A stretch of 64,000 nucleotides of DNA from Bacteroidales bacterium (GTDB lineage: Bacteria > Bacteroidota > Bacteroidia > Bacteroidales > Rikenellaceae), in the NCBI GenBank assembly GCA_910574205.1, contig CAJSYJ010000003.1, positions 1 to 64,000 of the forward strand, in the 5' to 3' direction. Shown piece by piece: positions 18,155-28,233 of this stretch (position 1 is its first letter; every line of letters starts with the position of its first letter). The position numbers were made by a program, and so were the translations under genes. The notes under the pieces were generated by a model, which saw only the letters and a program-made list of their open reading frames with translations, did not search any database and had not been told where the DNA came from.

Positions 18155-19603
18155 ATGAAAAATTACAACACGGACTCAACGGCCAACGTTTCGCGCTTCG
18201 CGCGCGACAAACGTCAGCGCATAAGCTCTTCGGAGCGTGTTGAGCGCAGTCCTCGTCCTCAGCGCGACGCCGACGACGCGGGCTATCGACAGAATTTCGA
18301 ACGCAAGGGCGCACCCAAGCGCGCCTCGTTCAACCCCAACTTCACGGGCGACAACCGCCTGCGCGGCGAGGGCAAGCCCTATCGCAGCGACAGAGCCGAA
18401 GGCGAACGCTACAACCGCAGCGACGACCGCGGCCGCCGATTCGACGAGCGCCGCGAATACGGCTCTTACGGCGAGCGCAACGTCCGCCGCGAGCGTGATA
18501 ACAGAGGTGACCGGGACAACAGAGGCGACCGGGACAACAGAGGCGACCGGGACAACAGAGGCGACCGCCGCGCGTCATACGGACGCTACGACGAGAATCG
18601 TCAGAACGACCGTCGCCGCGACTTCCGCCCGACATCGAAGCCCTACGCACCTCGCACCGAGAACAACGACGGCGAGACGGAGAACGGCCGTCCGCAGCGC
18701 GACGGATTCGACCGCCGTCAGGGATACGGATCGCAGCACAAGAGCCACGGCAAACCATACAGACAAGGTGGCGCGGGACGCGGTTTCTCGTCTCAGAAGC
18801 TCGGATTCAAGGGCGGCAAACGCAACGCTCCGCGTCGCGACGACGACAAGCCCCGTACATATCCCAAGTACAATCCCAATGCCCAGACGGGCGAGATGCG
18901 TCTCAACCGCTTCATCGCACAGTCGGGCGTATGCTCGCGCCGCGAGGCCGACGACTTCATCGCCGCAGGCGTGGTATCGGTCAACGGCGTGGTCGTGACC
19001 GAGCTGGGCACGAAGATCATGCCTACCGACGAGGTGCGCTTCAACGACGAGCGTCTGCAAGGCGAGAAGAACGTCTATCTCGTCCTCAACAAGCCCAAGG
19101 GATATGTCACTTCGCTCGAAGACCCCCATGCCGACAAGACGGTAATGGATCTGGTCAAGGAGGCCTGCACCGAGCGCATATACCCTGTCGGACGTCTCGA
19201 CAAGAACTCGCTCGGCCTGCTGCTGTTTACCAACGACGGCGACCTGACGCGTCAGCTGACGCACCCTTCGTACAAGAAGAAGAAGGTGTATCAGGTATCG
19301 CTCGACAAGCCTCTGACGCGTGCCGACATGGATACGCTTACCACCGGCATCGCCCTCGAAGACGGCGAGATATATGCCGACGAGGTGGCCTACGTCAAGG
19401 AGAACAAGAAGGAGATCGGCGTGGAGATACACTCGGGGCGCAACCGTATCGTACGACGCATGTTCGAGCATCTGGGTTACACCGTACAGAAACTCGACCG
19501 CGTATACTATGCCGGTCTTACCAAAAAGAATCTTAAACGCGGCGCATGGCGCTTCCTTACCCGCGAAGAGGTTATGCGACTCAAAACGGGACAGTACGAG
19601 TAA
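18155..19603 (+). CDS. RsuA/RluB-type rRNA pseudouridine synthase with long charged N-terminal extension
   Basis: A 482-residue protein. Residues about 248-482 are a complete S4-RsuA enzyme: the S4 RNA-binding domain (MRLNRFIAQSGVCSRREAD), LNKPKGYVTS, and the catalytic aspartate in GRLDKNSLGLLL (about Asp348). It isomerises a uridine in 16S or 23S rRNA; which one cannot be decided, with RluB-like 23S modification the likelier. Residues 1-247 are disordered, dominated by Arg, Gly, Asp and Asn, with four near-perfect GDRDNR units (118-140). Similar tails occur in Bacteroidota RluB homologues and probably add RNA affinity. It is a single-gene unit with a promoter and terminator of its own. Confidence 0.9.
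   Translation: MKNYNTDSTANVSRFARDKRQRISSSERVERSPRPQRDADDAGYRQNFERKGAPKRASFNPNFTGDNRLRGEGKPYRSDRAEGERYNRSDDRGRRFDERREYGSYGERNVRRERDNRGDRDNRGDRDNRGDRDNRGDRRASYGRYDENRQNDRRRDFRPTSKPYAPRTENNDGETENGRPQRDGFDRRQGYGSQHKSHGKPYRQGGAGRGFSSQKLGFKGGKRNAPRRDDDKPRTYPKYNPNAQTGEMRLNRFIAQSGVCSRREADDFIAAGVVSVNGVVVTELGTKIMPTDEVRFNDERLQGEKNVYLVLNKPKGYVTSLEDPHADKTVMDLVKEACTERIYPVGRLDKNSLGLLLFTNDGDLTRQLTHPSYKKKKVYQVSLDKPLTRADMDTLTTGIALEDGEIYADEVAYVKENKKEIGVEIHSGRNRIVRRMFEHLGYTVQKLDRVYYAGLTKKNLKRGAWRFLTREEVMRLKTGQYE
18506..18565 (+). repeat. 18-bp coding repeat (GDRDNR units)
   Basis: Three near-identical 18-base units, with a diverged unit before and a partial unit after, encode GDRDNR repeated in the disordered tail. 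The DNA identity is higher than the protein alone needs, so recent slippage is likely and the copy number may vary between strains. Confidence 0.85.
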
Positions 19604-19624
19604 TCGTCCGTCCGATGTAACAGT

Positions 19625-19662
19625 GCGTGCTCCGAAATACGTATTTCGGAGCACGCCTTTTA
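19625..19662 (+). terminator. Terminator, perfect 32-base palindrome
   Basis: Two 16-base arms (19625-19640 and 19641-19656) are exact reverse complements, followed by CTTTTA. It ends the pseudouridine synthase transcript and, being symmetric, might stop leftward transcription too. Confidence 0.8.
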
Positions 19663-19939
19663 ATGTATGCAACGAGTAAGCGGCTAATCCGGAATCCGGA
19701 TAATTGCGCAGCCGCAGGCAATGTCGAGATCTGAATCCTACTCGGCAGCCGAATAGGCTCCGATGAATCGATCGGCAATGCTCTGTGCCGACACTCCTCC
19801 CGCCAGCGGCAACAATACCGCTGCGAGCAATAGTCTGTCGAACAGCTTAATAATATCGATGTATCGAGTTTCCGATACAAAACCTCTTCCTCCGCGAAAA
19901 GACCGAATCTCCCGGCCGGAAAACCTCTCTTGCCCCGTT
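19663..19939. other. Intergenic gap with possible gene remnant
   Basis: No intact gene. On the minus strand between about 19880 and 19738 there is an open frame that reads like a secretion signal (RLLLAAVLLPLAGGVSAQ) and then stops 14 residues later, without an ATG nearby. This could be the decayed 5' end of a secreted-protein gene. No promoter match was seen. Confidence 0.35.
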
Positions 19940-21154
19940 TTAATCCTCGTAGAGCAGATACGGCGCGCGCTGTCGTTCGAACCGCTCCGCATCGCTGCGC
20001 CAGCGCGCCTCGATCTCATCGGCCGAGGCTCCGTCGACGATCATGCGGCGCACCCAGTCGACGCCGACGAGCTTCTCGAACATCGGAGTGAAAAACCGCT
20101 CGCCCATGTCTAAATCGCGATAGGCATCGATCACGTATCTCAGTGTCAGCCCCTCGGACAGTATCTCCTCGTCGGGCACTTCGCGCAGATCGACTCCATA
20201 ACACAGCCTGCCCTTGTGCGGCGGAGCCGACGAGCCGGCATTGGGCTGCGGCGTGAAGCTGAAATCGCGTCCCTTCATCTCGGGATGACCGTATATCTCG
20301 AACGGCGCGTCGGTACCGCGGCCGAGACTTACGACCGTGCCCTCGAACAGGCACATCGACGGATAGAGATATATCGAATGCTGCGTAGGCAGATTGGGCG
20401 AGGGCGCGAGCGGCAGCACGTAGCGCGTCGAGCGCGTATAGTTGCGGCACGGCACTACGCTAAGATCGACCCGTTTGCTCCACCCCTCGCCCACGGCCAT
20501 GCGCGCCAGCTCGCCCATGGTCATGCCGTGCACGATCGGTATGGGCAGCCAGCCCACGCCAGAGCGGTAGCGCATGTCGAGTATAGGTCCGTCGACATAA
20601 CTGCCGTTGGGATTGGGACGGTCGAGCACCACGACGCTGCGGCCGAAGTCGGCGCAGGCGTCCATCATGCGTATCATGGATATGTAATAGGTGTAGAATC
20701 TGAGCCCTACGTCCTGCATGTCGACCACAAGCACGTCGAACGAGCGCATGACCGCATCGGAGGGGCGCTGCGTGCGCCCGTCGTAGAGCGAGAGTATCGG
20801 CACGCCCGTGCGCTCGTCCACGGAGTTGCCCACAGAGGCACCGGCCTCGACGCTGCCGCGGAAGCCGTGCTCGGGAGAGAATATGCCAACGAGGTCTATC
20901 TCCTCGCGGCACAGCATGTCGACCAGATGCTCCTCGGCCGAGAACATCGCCGTATGGTTGGCCAGCACAGCCACGCGCCGCCCCCTCAACAGCGGCATGT
21001 ACGAGGCCGTGTCGGCAGCACCGACGAGTACCTCTGCTGTGCCCGCATCACGGAATGTCCCTTCGACGTTGCCGGGGCAGCTGCCCGCACAGATTGTCGG
21101 GCAGCACAGGCCGGCGGTCAGCAGCAGCAGAAATGTAATAGCACGCCGTCCCAT
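19940..21154 (-). CDS. namZ: DUF1343 / NamZ-type exo-beta-N-acetylmuramidase
   Basis: A 404-residue exported enzyme with a signal peptide (ITFLLLLTAGLCCPTICA). The DUF1343 hallmarks are present: VAVLANHTAMF, GIFSPEHGFRG, DMQDVGLRFYTYY and VLDRPNPNGSYVDGP. The founding member, B. subtilis NamZ, removes N-acetylmuramic acid from the non-reducing end of peptidoglycan fragments; this protein is expected to do so in the periplasm as part of wall recycling. It starts three bases after the prfB stop on the same strand, so it is almost certainly co-transcribed. The symbol is by family and not proven for this gene. Confidence 0.85.
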   Translation of the reverse strand: MGRRAITFLLLLTAGLCCPTICAGSCPGNVEGTFRDAGTAEVLVGAADTASYMPLLRGRRVAVLANHTAMFSAEEHLVDMLCREEIDLVGIFSPEHGFRGSVEAGASVGNSVDERTGVPILSLYDGRTQRPSDAVMRSFDVLVVDMQDVGLRFYTYYISMIRMMDACADFGRSVVVLDRPNPNGSYVDGPILDMRYRSGVGWLPIPIVHGMTMGELARMAVGEGWSKRVDLSVVPCRNYTRSTRYVLPLAPSPNLPTQHSIYLYPSMCLFEGTVVSLGRGTDAPFEIYGHPEMKGRDFSFTPQPNAGSSAPPHKGRLCYGVDLREVPDEEILSEGLTLRYVIDAYRDLDMGERFFTPMFEKLVGVDWVRRMIVDGASADEIEARWRSDAERFERQRAPYLLYED

Positions 21155-21157
21155 ACC

Positions 21158-22282
21158 CTACTGCGCATCGTCCTGCAAACCGCCGTTCTGCAACAGATAC
21201 TCCTTGATGAATCCGTCCAGCTCGCCGTCCATGACGGCATCGACGTTCGATGTCTGGAATCCCGTCCGATGATCCTTCACGCGACGGTCGTCGAAGACGT
21301 AGCTGCGTATCTGCGAGCCCCACTCTATGCGTTTTTTGGTGGCCTCCAACGCCTGCTGCGTGGCCATGCGCTTGTCCAGTTCGCGCTGGTAGAGCTTCGA
21401 GCGAAGTATGCGCATGGCATTCTCGCGGTTCATCAGCTGCGAGCGGGTCTCCATGTTCTCGATCAGAAACTCCACCGGCTCGCCCGTATCGGGGTCCTTG
21501 CCGTGATAGCGCAGACGCACGGCCGTCTCTACCTTGTTGACGTTCTGACCGCCGGCACCGCTCGAACGGAACGTGTCCCACTCATAGTCCGACGGCGATA
21601 TGTTGATCTCGATCGTGTCGTCGACCGCCGGCGAGACGAATACCGACGCGAATGTCGTCTGGCGTTTGTTGTTGGCATTGAACGGCGACAGACGCACCAT
21701 GCGGTGCACGCCGTTTTCGCTTTTTAGATATCCGTAGGCGAAGTCGCCCTCGAACTCCAACGTGCACGACTTTACGCCAACCTCGTCGCCGGCCTGATAG
21801 TCCATGACCTTCACGCGGTAGCCGTGCGCCTCGCCCCAGCGCGTGTACATGCGCATGAGCATCGACGCCCAGTCGAGCGCCTCCGTGCCTCCGGCACCGG
21901 CGTTGATATCCATTATGGCGCCGAGCTTGTCTTCGTCAGAGCCGAGCATCTGCCTCAGTTCGAGCTTCTCGATGCGCTCTACGGTCGCCGCATACTCCGC
22001 ATCGATCTCCTCCTCGGACATGACACCCGCCGCCACGAAATCGGGCAGCAGCTGCAAGTCCTCGACGCCCTTTCTGACGGCCTCGAAGTCGTCGATCCAG
22101 CTTTTGATGTCGGCCACCTTTTTTAGCTGACGCCGCGCTGCCTCGGCATCATTCCAAAAATCGGGCTCCTCGGTGCGCTCCTGCTCGTTCTGTAAGTCGA
22201 TGCGACGCTGCTCGATACCCAAGCAACGCTCCAACTTCGCGCAACGCTCCGTCGCATCCTTTATCTGATCTTGCAATATCAT
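21158..22282 (-). CDS. prfB: Peptide chain release factor 2
   Basis: A 374-residue class I release factor. GGQ (SSGAGGQNVNKVE) triggers peptidyl-tRNA hydrolysis and the SPF tripeptide (VRLSPFNANNK) marks RF2, which reads UGA and UAA. The frame is open from the start: no in-frame UGA occurs near codon 25, so the programmed +1 frameshift that controls RF2 in many bacteria is absent here. namZ follows three bases later; upstream lies a 125-bp tandem repeat that separates it from cysS. Confidence 0.96.
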   Translation of the reverse strand: MILQDQIKDATERCAKLERCLGIEQRRIDLQNEQERTEEPDFWNDAEAARRQLKKVADIKSWIDDFEAVRKGVEDLQLLPDFVAAGVMSEEEIDAEYAATVERIEKLELRQMLGSDEDKLGAIMDINAGAGGTEALDWASMLMRMYTRWGEAHGYRVKVMDYQAGDEVGVKSCTLEFEGDFAYGYLKSENGVHRMVRLSPFNANNKRQTTFASVFVSPAVDDTIEINISPSDYEWDTFRSSGAGGQNVNKVETAVRLRYHGKDPDTGEPVEFLIENMETRSQLMNRENAMRILRSKLYQRELDKRMATQQALEATKKRIEWGSQIRSYVFDDRRVKDHRTGFQTSNVDAVMDGELDGFIKEYLLQNGGLQDDAQ

Positions 22283-22333
22283 GTCGTTTACTTTATATCT
22301 TTATATTGCCGCACCGGTACTTTATTCCTGCCC

Positions 22334-22618
22334 GCGCAAAGCGGGGATCGTGCGGCAGGTGTCGGCTATCGCCTTATAATGTTCGGCGTCAGAGTCGTGC
22401 AGATGCCGTCGATCGCTGCGGAGCGTCGGACGGGCTGTACCGGCGTACTGCCCGTTCGGCGCAAAGCGGGGATCGTGCGGCAGGTGTCGGCTGTCGCCTT
22501 ATAATGTTCGGCGTCAGAGTCGTGCAGATGCCGTCGATCGATGCGGAGCGTCGGACGGGCTGTACCGGCGTACTGCCCGTTCGGCGCAAAGCGGGGATCG
22601 TGCGGCAGGTGTGCGGCT
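22334..22618. repeat. 125-bp tandem repeat, 2.3 copies
   Basis: Units start at 22334, 22459 and 22584 (the last truncated at about 35 bases), each opening GCGCAAAGCGGGGATCGTGC. The first two differ at only a few positions. The period is not a multiple of three, so it is not a coding repeat. It fills most of the 350-base gap between cysS and prfB, where no promoter or terminator is clear. Confidence 0.9.
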
Positions 22619-22632
22619 ATCACGCCGAACGG

Positions 22633-24105
22633 TTATTCTATCTCCCAATCATACCCATCCTTACGATCCTTGACGCGAATGCCTATCTCGGTCAGACGGT
22701 CGCGTATGGCGTCGGAGGTAGCCCAGTCCTTTGCAGCCTTGGCCTGCATGCGCATGTCGAGCAGCATCCCGACCAGAGGCGACACGAGATCGCGTCCCGA
22801 TTCGGCTGTCGCCGACTTCTCGTCGCGCAGACCCAGAATGTCGAACACGTATTTCGAGAATGTAGCGCGCAACGCCATGAGGTCGGCCTCGGTAAGGCTC
22901 TGCTGCCACTCGGCTGCCTGATTGACGATACGCACCCAGTCGAACAGCGTCGATATGACCATGGGCGAGTTCATGTCGTCGGCCATGGCATCGGCGCAAC
23001 GGCGCTCGGCCTCGGCGACATCGACCGTCGACGTTGCGGCCGGCTTCAACTTCGAGAGCGTCTCGACGCCCTTCATCAGTCGGTCGAGCCCCTTTTCCGC
23101 CGCCTGCAACGCCTCGTTGGAGAAGTCGAGCGTCGAACGATAGTGCGCCTGCAAGACGAAGAAACGGATCGTCATGGGCGAATATGCCTGTGCCAGCAGA
23201 GGATGCGAGCCGGTAAAGAGCTGCTCCAACGTTATGAAGTTGCCCAGCGACTTGCCCATTTTCTGGCCGTTGATCGTAATCATGTTATTGTGAACCCAGT
23301 ACTTGGCCGAGTCGTGCCCCAGAGCGGCCGTCGACTGAGCGATCTCGCACTCGTGGTGGGGGAACATGAGATCCATTCCGCCTCCGTGGATGTCGAAGCG
23401 CTCGCCGAGATACTTGGTGCTCATGGCCGAACACTCCATGTGCCAGCCGGGGAAGCCGTCGCTCCACGGCGAGGGCCAGCGCATGATATGCTCGGGCGAG
23501 GCCTTTTTCCACAGCGCGAAGTCGTACGAGTGGTGCTTGTCGCTCTGACCGTCAAGTTCGCGGGTGTTGGTAACGATGTCTTCGAGATTGCGTCCCGACA
23601 GCCGGCCGTAACGGTGGTCGCGGTCGTACTTCTCGACATCGAAGTAGATCGAGCCGTTAGACTCATAGGCGTAACCCGCCTTCAATATACGCTCGACGAA
23701 TGCTATCTGCTCGATGATATGCCCCGAGGCATGCGGCTCGATCGAGGGCGTCAGCACGCCCAACTGGCGCATAGCGTCGTGGTAGCGCTCGGTGTAGTGG
23801 TGTGCGACCTCCATAGGTTCGAGCTGCTCCAAACGCGCCTTCTTGGCTATCTTGTCCTCGCCCTGATCGGCATCGTGTTCGAGGTGGCCTACGTCGGTGA
23901 TATTCCTCACGTAGCGCACCTTATAGCCCAGCGAGCGCAGATAGCGGAACATCATGTCGAATGTCACGGCAGGGCGCGCATGTCCCAGATGCGGGTCGCC
24001 GTAGACCGTAGGGCCGCAGACATACATGCCTACATTGGGCGCAGCGATAGGCTCGAAGGACTCCTTGCGCCGTGTCAGCGTATTGTATAAAACGAATTTT
24101 TCCAT
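22633..24105 (-). CDS. cysS: Cysteinyl-tRNA synthetase
   Basis: A 490-residue class I synthetase with the HIGH motif as HLGH ([10 protein letters not shown]), KMSKS as KMGKSLGNF, and the zinc ligands that select cysteine (CGPTVYG near residue 30, [19 protein letters not shown]). It charges tRNA-Cys in the cytoplasm. It begins 20 bases after the DUF2723 gene's stop on the same strand, so the two form one unit. Confidence 0.97.
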   Translation of the reverse strand: MEKFVLYNTLTRRKESFEPIAAPNVGMYVCGPTVYGDPHLGHARPAVTFDMMFRYLRSLGYKVRYVRNITDVGHLEHDADQGEDKIAKKARLEQLEPMEVAHHYTERYHDAMRQLGVLTPSIEPHASGHIIEQIAFVERILKAGYAYESNGSIYFDVEKYDRDHRYGRLSGRNLEDIVTNTRELDGQSDKHHSYDFALWKKASPEHIMRWPSPWSDGFPGWHMECSAMSTKYLGERFDIHGGGMDLMFPHHECEIAQSTAALGHDSAKYWVHNNMITINGQKMGKSLGNFITLEQLFTGSHPLLAQAYSPMTIRFFVLQAHYRSTLDFSNEALQAAEKGLDRLMKGVETLSKLKPAATSTVDVAEAERRCADAMADDMNSPMVISTLFDWVRIVNQAAEWQQSLTEADLMALRATFSKYVFDILGLRDEKSATAESGRDLVSPLVGMLLDMRMQAKAAKDWATSDAIRDRLTEIGIRVKDRKDGYDWEIE

Positions 24106-24125
24106 ATCTGTAATATCTTTTCCGT

Positions 24126-27100
24126 TTACTCTTCATTCATCAGCTCGATCATACGCCGCACCTCGTCGCGCGCAAGATATTCGTCGCACATGCCTACGAT
24201 GCGGCCGTAGCGCTCGATATCCTTTGCGGTCATGCCCTCGGCATCCGACGGAGCCTGCATCGACATAAGGTAGAAATAGTCGGCCAGCTTGCGTATATTC
24301 TCCGTATGTCGTATCACGGTCAGCACCTTGGGGTCGTGCACCGAATCGGGCGTCATGGCGGCTATGCGCTCGACATACTCGGCAAGAGTGTCGCGATAGG
24401 GCGCCAGATGACGTTCGAGGCTGCCGCCTATATTCTGCGCATAGTAGAACATATCGCAGATATCGGCCACCTTATTATATAGCAGGTCGCTGACCTTGGG
24501 CGTAAAGCGCTCGCCCGTCATGAACTGCATGTAGTAACGCGCATACTGCGCCGCATTGCGTATGAAGCCCTCCATTACTGCATCGCCCTTGCCGAACATC
24601 TCCTCGGCCTCGATATACTCCTCGGCACTGCGCTCGGCAATCTGCCGTATGGCGTCGAGCTCCCCGGCCGGTGCCGTCTGCTGCGCCTGCGCCATAAGCC
24701 GCGTATATAGGTCGGCCATGTCGTAGCGGTACGAGAAGAGGTCCAGATCGTCGAACTCCACCTCGGTCTTATCGCCCGTCAGACTCTGCAAACGCTCCAC
24801 GGCCTCTTCGATAAGGGTTATCGAGCGGTCGAGGCTCAGCGTTCCCATTTGGTAGTAGGCCTCGATATATCCGAACGTATTGGTCATCGTATACTGTATC
24901 TGCGACGGCGGCAGCACCTCCATGCCCCTGAGCAGCAGCTTCTCGGCACGCTCCCTGTCGCCCTCGCCGTCGCGACGCGCCAGAGCCTTGGCAACGCGCG
25001 CGAACGACTCGCGGGCACGCGATGCGGCGATGTTGTACTGGTAGAAGTAGTCGACGTATACATCCTCGTCGGCCAGATTGCCGTAGCGGAACGGTGGGTT
25101 GACCGCGCCGCGCCGCGCCTGCTCCCCGGCATCGTCATAGCCGCCGGCCAGCAGCGGGTATACATAGTCGAGATCGATGCGGCCAATGTCGCGCGCCGAA
25201 TATACCGGCGTGCGGATCGGCACAAGACGATAGGTGTAGCCGTCGAATTGCAGATACTCCACAAGGCCGTAGTCCTGCAACAGATACGACTGCGTGAACG
25301 ACAGCGGCCGGCGCCACTCGAAGTGCGCCAGCAGATCGAGCATCATCAGCGCATCCTTCTGCAAGGCACGTTTGGCAAGACGTATCGGCACGCGGTCGAC
25401 CACAAGCGCGGAGTCGCGCTCGGCTACCGTGCCCGAAGCTATCGCATTGTCGCGGTCGACCTCGATAAACAGGTCGGGCGAGGGGATATAGTCGTTCATG
25501 CGGCCGTCGATCGGCGATTTGAGCTTGGCCGGCATGGTGCCCAGCACGGCATAGTCGTCGGCTCGTTCGGCCGGGTCTATGGTCTCGCCCTCGGCCAGAA
25601 GCCGCATGATGCCGCCGTTGCGCACCGCCGTCATGCCGGCCGAATCGGCCGCCACGAGCCGTATGGCATCCTCCACGTTTATCGGCAGACGCATGCGGTT
25701 GATGCTGTCGGCCTTCATGAAGATGCCTTCATAGCGGTCGACCAGCGTATTGTACTGCTGTGCCAGACGGTCGGCCTCGGCATCCGACGACGCCGACTGG
25801 TAGCGCATATAGACGTCCGACATCTTGTCCAGAAGCGCCTCGCCCTGAGCCGAGGTCAGCACGTCGCCCGGCTGCTCGACCATTACATAGTCGTTTACAT
25901 AGCTGTACTTGCTGCCGGGCAGCGAGAAGGGCACGCCGGGAGCGTCGTTGGCCGCCAGCTTCATCTCGTCGATATACCACTCTCCGGCCAGATACGACGA
26001 GTTCATTATGCGTATGTCGGGACGCACGCCGTCGACCTCCTGATTGAACCAGAGCGGGAAGGTGTCGTTATCGCCGTAGTTGACTACGATCGCACCCTCG
26101 GGTGCCGAGTTGAGATAGTTCCAGCCTATGTCGCGCGCCATGGTTCGTCCCGAACGGTCGTGGTCGTCCCAGTTCTCGACAGCCAGCACCGCAGGCACCG
26201 ACATGCAGATCGCCACCGCAGCCACCGTCACGGCCATTGCCGAACGCTCCGCGGCACGACGGCGGCAGAAGAGGCGGCCGAGCGTATCCCTCACGGCCAG
26301 CACGCCCAGACCGATCCATATCGCGAAGGCATAGAACGCACCGCCGTAGACGTAGTCGCGCTCGCGCACCTCGTCGGGCGAAGTGTTGAAGTATACCACC
26401 AGAGCTATACCCATCATAATGAAGAGCCACATCACGACGATGAAGTTGCGCGGGTCGCGGTTGAGATGATATATAAGTCCTATCAGACCCAATAAAAATG
26501 GCAGGAAGAAATAGGTGTTGCGCGCACGGTTCGAGGCCATTTCGTCTGGCAGGTCGCTCTGCGGTCCGCATATAAGCTCGTCGACGGGCTTGATTCCCGA
26601 CAGCCAGCCGCCGTGCAGGTAGACTCCGTTTTCATCCTTTTCGAGCTGCATGTCGTCCTGACGTCCCACGAAGTTCCACATGAAATACCGCCAGAACATA
26701 TCGCCCATTTGGTAGCCCAGAAAGAAGCGTATGTCTTCAAGGCGCGTCGGCTCGTAGCCCAGCGTCTTGCCCCCGGAGTCCTTGACCTCGGACGTAGGCA
26801 CGACCAGCGAAGAGGTCGTGCGGCCTGTCTCGTCCTTCTCGACTATATCCTGCAACTCTACCCAGCCTCGCTCGTAGCCCTCCTTGCGGTTGGGGTTCCA
26901 CATGCGCGGGAACCAGTGCACGAACTCGGACGGATAGCGGTAGCCGAGGAATACCTCGCGCGGCTCGTACCTGCCCGTCTCGGGATTGAGATACTGCGTC
27001 GTCTTGCTGTCGTAGTCGCCCGTGGGTTCGCCCGCACGGTCGACCATATCCACCGGCGGTGCCGAGTAATAGGCGCCGCGCAGCAGCGGCCGATTGCCGT

Positions 27101-28133
27101 ACTGGTCGCGGTTGAGCATGCTCAAAAGACTGTAAGGCGTATCGGGATTGTTGCTGTTCATCGGCGGGTTGGCCAGCGCGCGTATCGTTACCGAGGCATA
27201 CGACGAAAAGCCGATCAGGACCATCGTCGCAGCCAGCAGAACCGTATTCAGCGTGCGCATGCCGCGGCGGTGGGTAGCCCATACCGCCCAGCCCAAAGCG
27301 GCGAAGACGGCCATGATGAAGAAGACTATGCCGCTGTTTACCGGCAAGCCGAACGTGTTGACGAAGAGCTTGTCGACGGCTGCGCCGACATATACCGTAT
27401 AGGGGATTATCACGCCGTTTACGGCACCGAGTATGGCGAACGAGATGAGCGTCGCCAGAGCCGATTTTATCAGAAACTCACCAGCGGTCGATATGCGGTA
27501 ACGGCGGAAGAAGTAGATGAACACCAGCGCCGGCACGGTCAGCAGGTTGAGCAGGTGCACGCCGATCGAAAGACCCATGAGATAGGCTATCAGGATTATC
27601 CAGCGCGTGGCATGCGGCTCGTCGGCCTGCTCCTCCCATTTGAGCATGAGCCATACGACCAGCGCCGTGAACATCGACGAAAGCGCATATACCTCGCCCT
27701 CGACGGCCGAGAACCAGAACGTATCGGTAAAGGCGAATGCCAGAGCGCCTACCGCTCCGGCGCCGAGGACCGCTACGGCCGTGCGGGACGACATCTCTTC
27801 GCCGCCGCGCGTAACGATACGTCGTGCCAGATGCGTTATCGTCCAGAACAGAAACAGTATGCAGAATCCGCTGGCCACGGCGTTCATGGCGTTGACCATG
27901 ATCGGAACATAATGCTGCGAGGGGGCGAGCATGGTAGCCAGACGCGCCAGCATCATGAACAGCGGTGCTCCGGGCGGGTGTCCCACCTCCAACTTGTAAG
28001 ACGTCGCTATGAACTCGCCGCAATCCCACAGACTCGACGAAGGCTCCATAGTCAGCAGATACACGAGCGTAGATACGGCGAACACCGCCCAGCCCGTGAT
28101 ATTGTTCCAACGTTTGAAATTGAAATCGACCAT
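24126..28133 (-). CDS. DUF2723 large membrane protein (GT-C/PMT-like)
   Basis: A 1335-residue protein of the Bacteroidota DUF2723 family. The first ~230 residues contain [22 protein letters not shown], the acidic loop typical of GT-C glycosyltransferases of the PMT type that use polyprenyl-phosphate sugars; about ten membrane helices occupy residues 10-270 and 520-640. The remainder (about 660-1335) is soluble, probably periplasmic, with helical repeat character. A role in protein O-glycosylation or envelope glycan synthesis is inferred from the fold. The ATG at 28133 is chosen because a TTG 57 bases upstream lies within the promoter (TATATTTG at 28165-28158). First gene of a unit with cysS. 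Confidence 0.82.
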   Translation of the reverse strand: MVDFNFKRWNNITGWAVFAVSTLVYLLTMEPSSSLWDCGEFIATSYKLEVGHPPGAPLFMMLARLATMLAPSQHYVPIMVNAMNAVASGFCILFLFWTITHLARRIVTRGGEEMSSRTAVAVLGAGAVGALAFAFTDTFWFSAVEGEVYALSSMFTALVVWLMLKWEEQADEPHATRWIILIAYLMGLSIGVHLLNLLTVPALVFIYFFRRYRISTAGEFLIKSALATLISFAILGAVNGVIIPYTVYVGAAVDKLFVNTFGLPVNSGIVFFIMAVFAALGWAVWATHRRGMRTLNTVLLAATMVLIGFSSYASVTIRALANPPMNSNNPDTPYSLLSMLNRDQYGNRPLLRGAYYSAPPVDMVDRAGEPTGDYDSKTTQYLNPETGRYEPREVFLGYRYPSEFVHWFPRMWNPNRKEGYERGWVELQDIVEKDETGRTTSSLVVPTSEVKDSGGKTLGYEPTRLEDIRFFLGYQMGDMFWRYFMWNFVGRQDDMQLEKDENGVYLHGGWLSGIKPVDELICGPQSDLPDEMASNRARNTYFFLPFLLGLIGLIYHLNRDPRNFIVVMWLFIMMGIALVVYFNTSPDEVRERDYVYGGAFYAFAIWIGLGVLAVRDTLGRLFCRRRAAERSAMAVTVAAVAICMSVPAVLAVENWDDHDRSGRTMARDIGWNYLNSAPEGAIVVNYGDNDTFPLWFNQEVDGVRPDIRIMNSSYLAGEWYIDEMKLAANDAPGVPFSLPGSKYSYVNDYVMVEQPGDVLTSAQGEALLDKMSDVYMRYQSASSDAEADRLAQQYNTLVDRYEGIFMKADSINRMRLPINVEDAIRLVAADSAGMTAVRNGGIMRLLAEGETIDPAERADDYAVLGTMPAKLKSPIDGRMNDYIPSPDLFIEVDRDNAIASGTVAERDSALVVDRVPIRLAKRALQKDALMMLDLLAHFEWRRPLSFTQSYLLQDYGLVEYLQFDGYTYRLVPIRTPVYSARDIGRIDLDYVYPLLAGGYDDAGEQARRGAVNPPFRYGNLADEDVYVDYFYQYNIAASRARESFARVAKALARRDGEGDRERAEKLLLRGMEVLPPSQIQYTMTNTFGYIEAYYQMGTLSLDRSITLIEEAVERLQSLTGDKTEVEFDDLDLFSYRYDMADLYTRLMAQAQQTAPAGELDAIRQIAERSAEEYIEAEEMFGKGDAVMEGFIRNAAQYARYYMQFMTGERFTPKVSDLLYNKVADICDMFYYAQNIGGSLERHLAPYRDTLAEYVERIAAMTPDSVHDPKVLTVIRHTENIRKLADYFYLMSMQAPSDAEGMTAKDIERYGRIVGMCDEYLARDEVRRMIELMNEE

Positions 28134-28157
28134 TTCGGTAATTAAGAATTTATTTTG

Positions 28158-28165
28158 CAAATATA
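28158..28165 (-). promoter_or_regulatory. -7 box of the DUF2723-cysS unit
   Basis: TATATTTG read leftward, 24 bases before the ATG. A TTTG lies 22 bases further upstream (28191-28188), slightly outside the usual spacing. Confidence 0.6.
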
Positions 28166-28233
28166 GTAATATTTGCCCACAAACCGGCAAATAGGATGCA
28201 ACATTTCCTCCGGGCCGGACGACGCGCCCGCTT

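Noticed and set aside
19738-19880. Small secreted protein on the minus strand
   Set aside because: There is a signal-like segment but no ATG or promoter, and only 14 residues would remain after cleavage; kept as a possible remnant only.
22334-22618. CRISPR array
   Set aside because: The repeat is contiguous and 125 bases long, without unique spacers and without cas genes nearby. The same reasoning excludes the 75-bp array at 57707.
28134-28190. Upstream TTG start adding 19 residues to the DUF2723 protein
   Set aside because: It lies within the promoter region (TATATTTG at 28165-28158 would be inside the coding part), and the added residues carry no family similarity.
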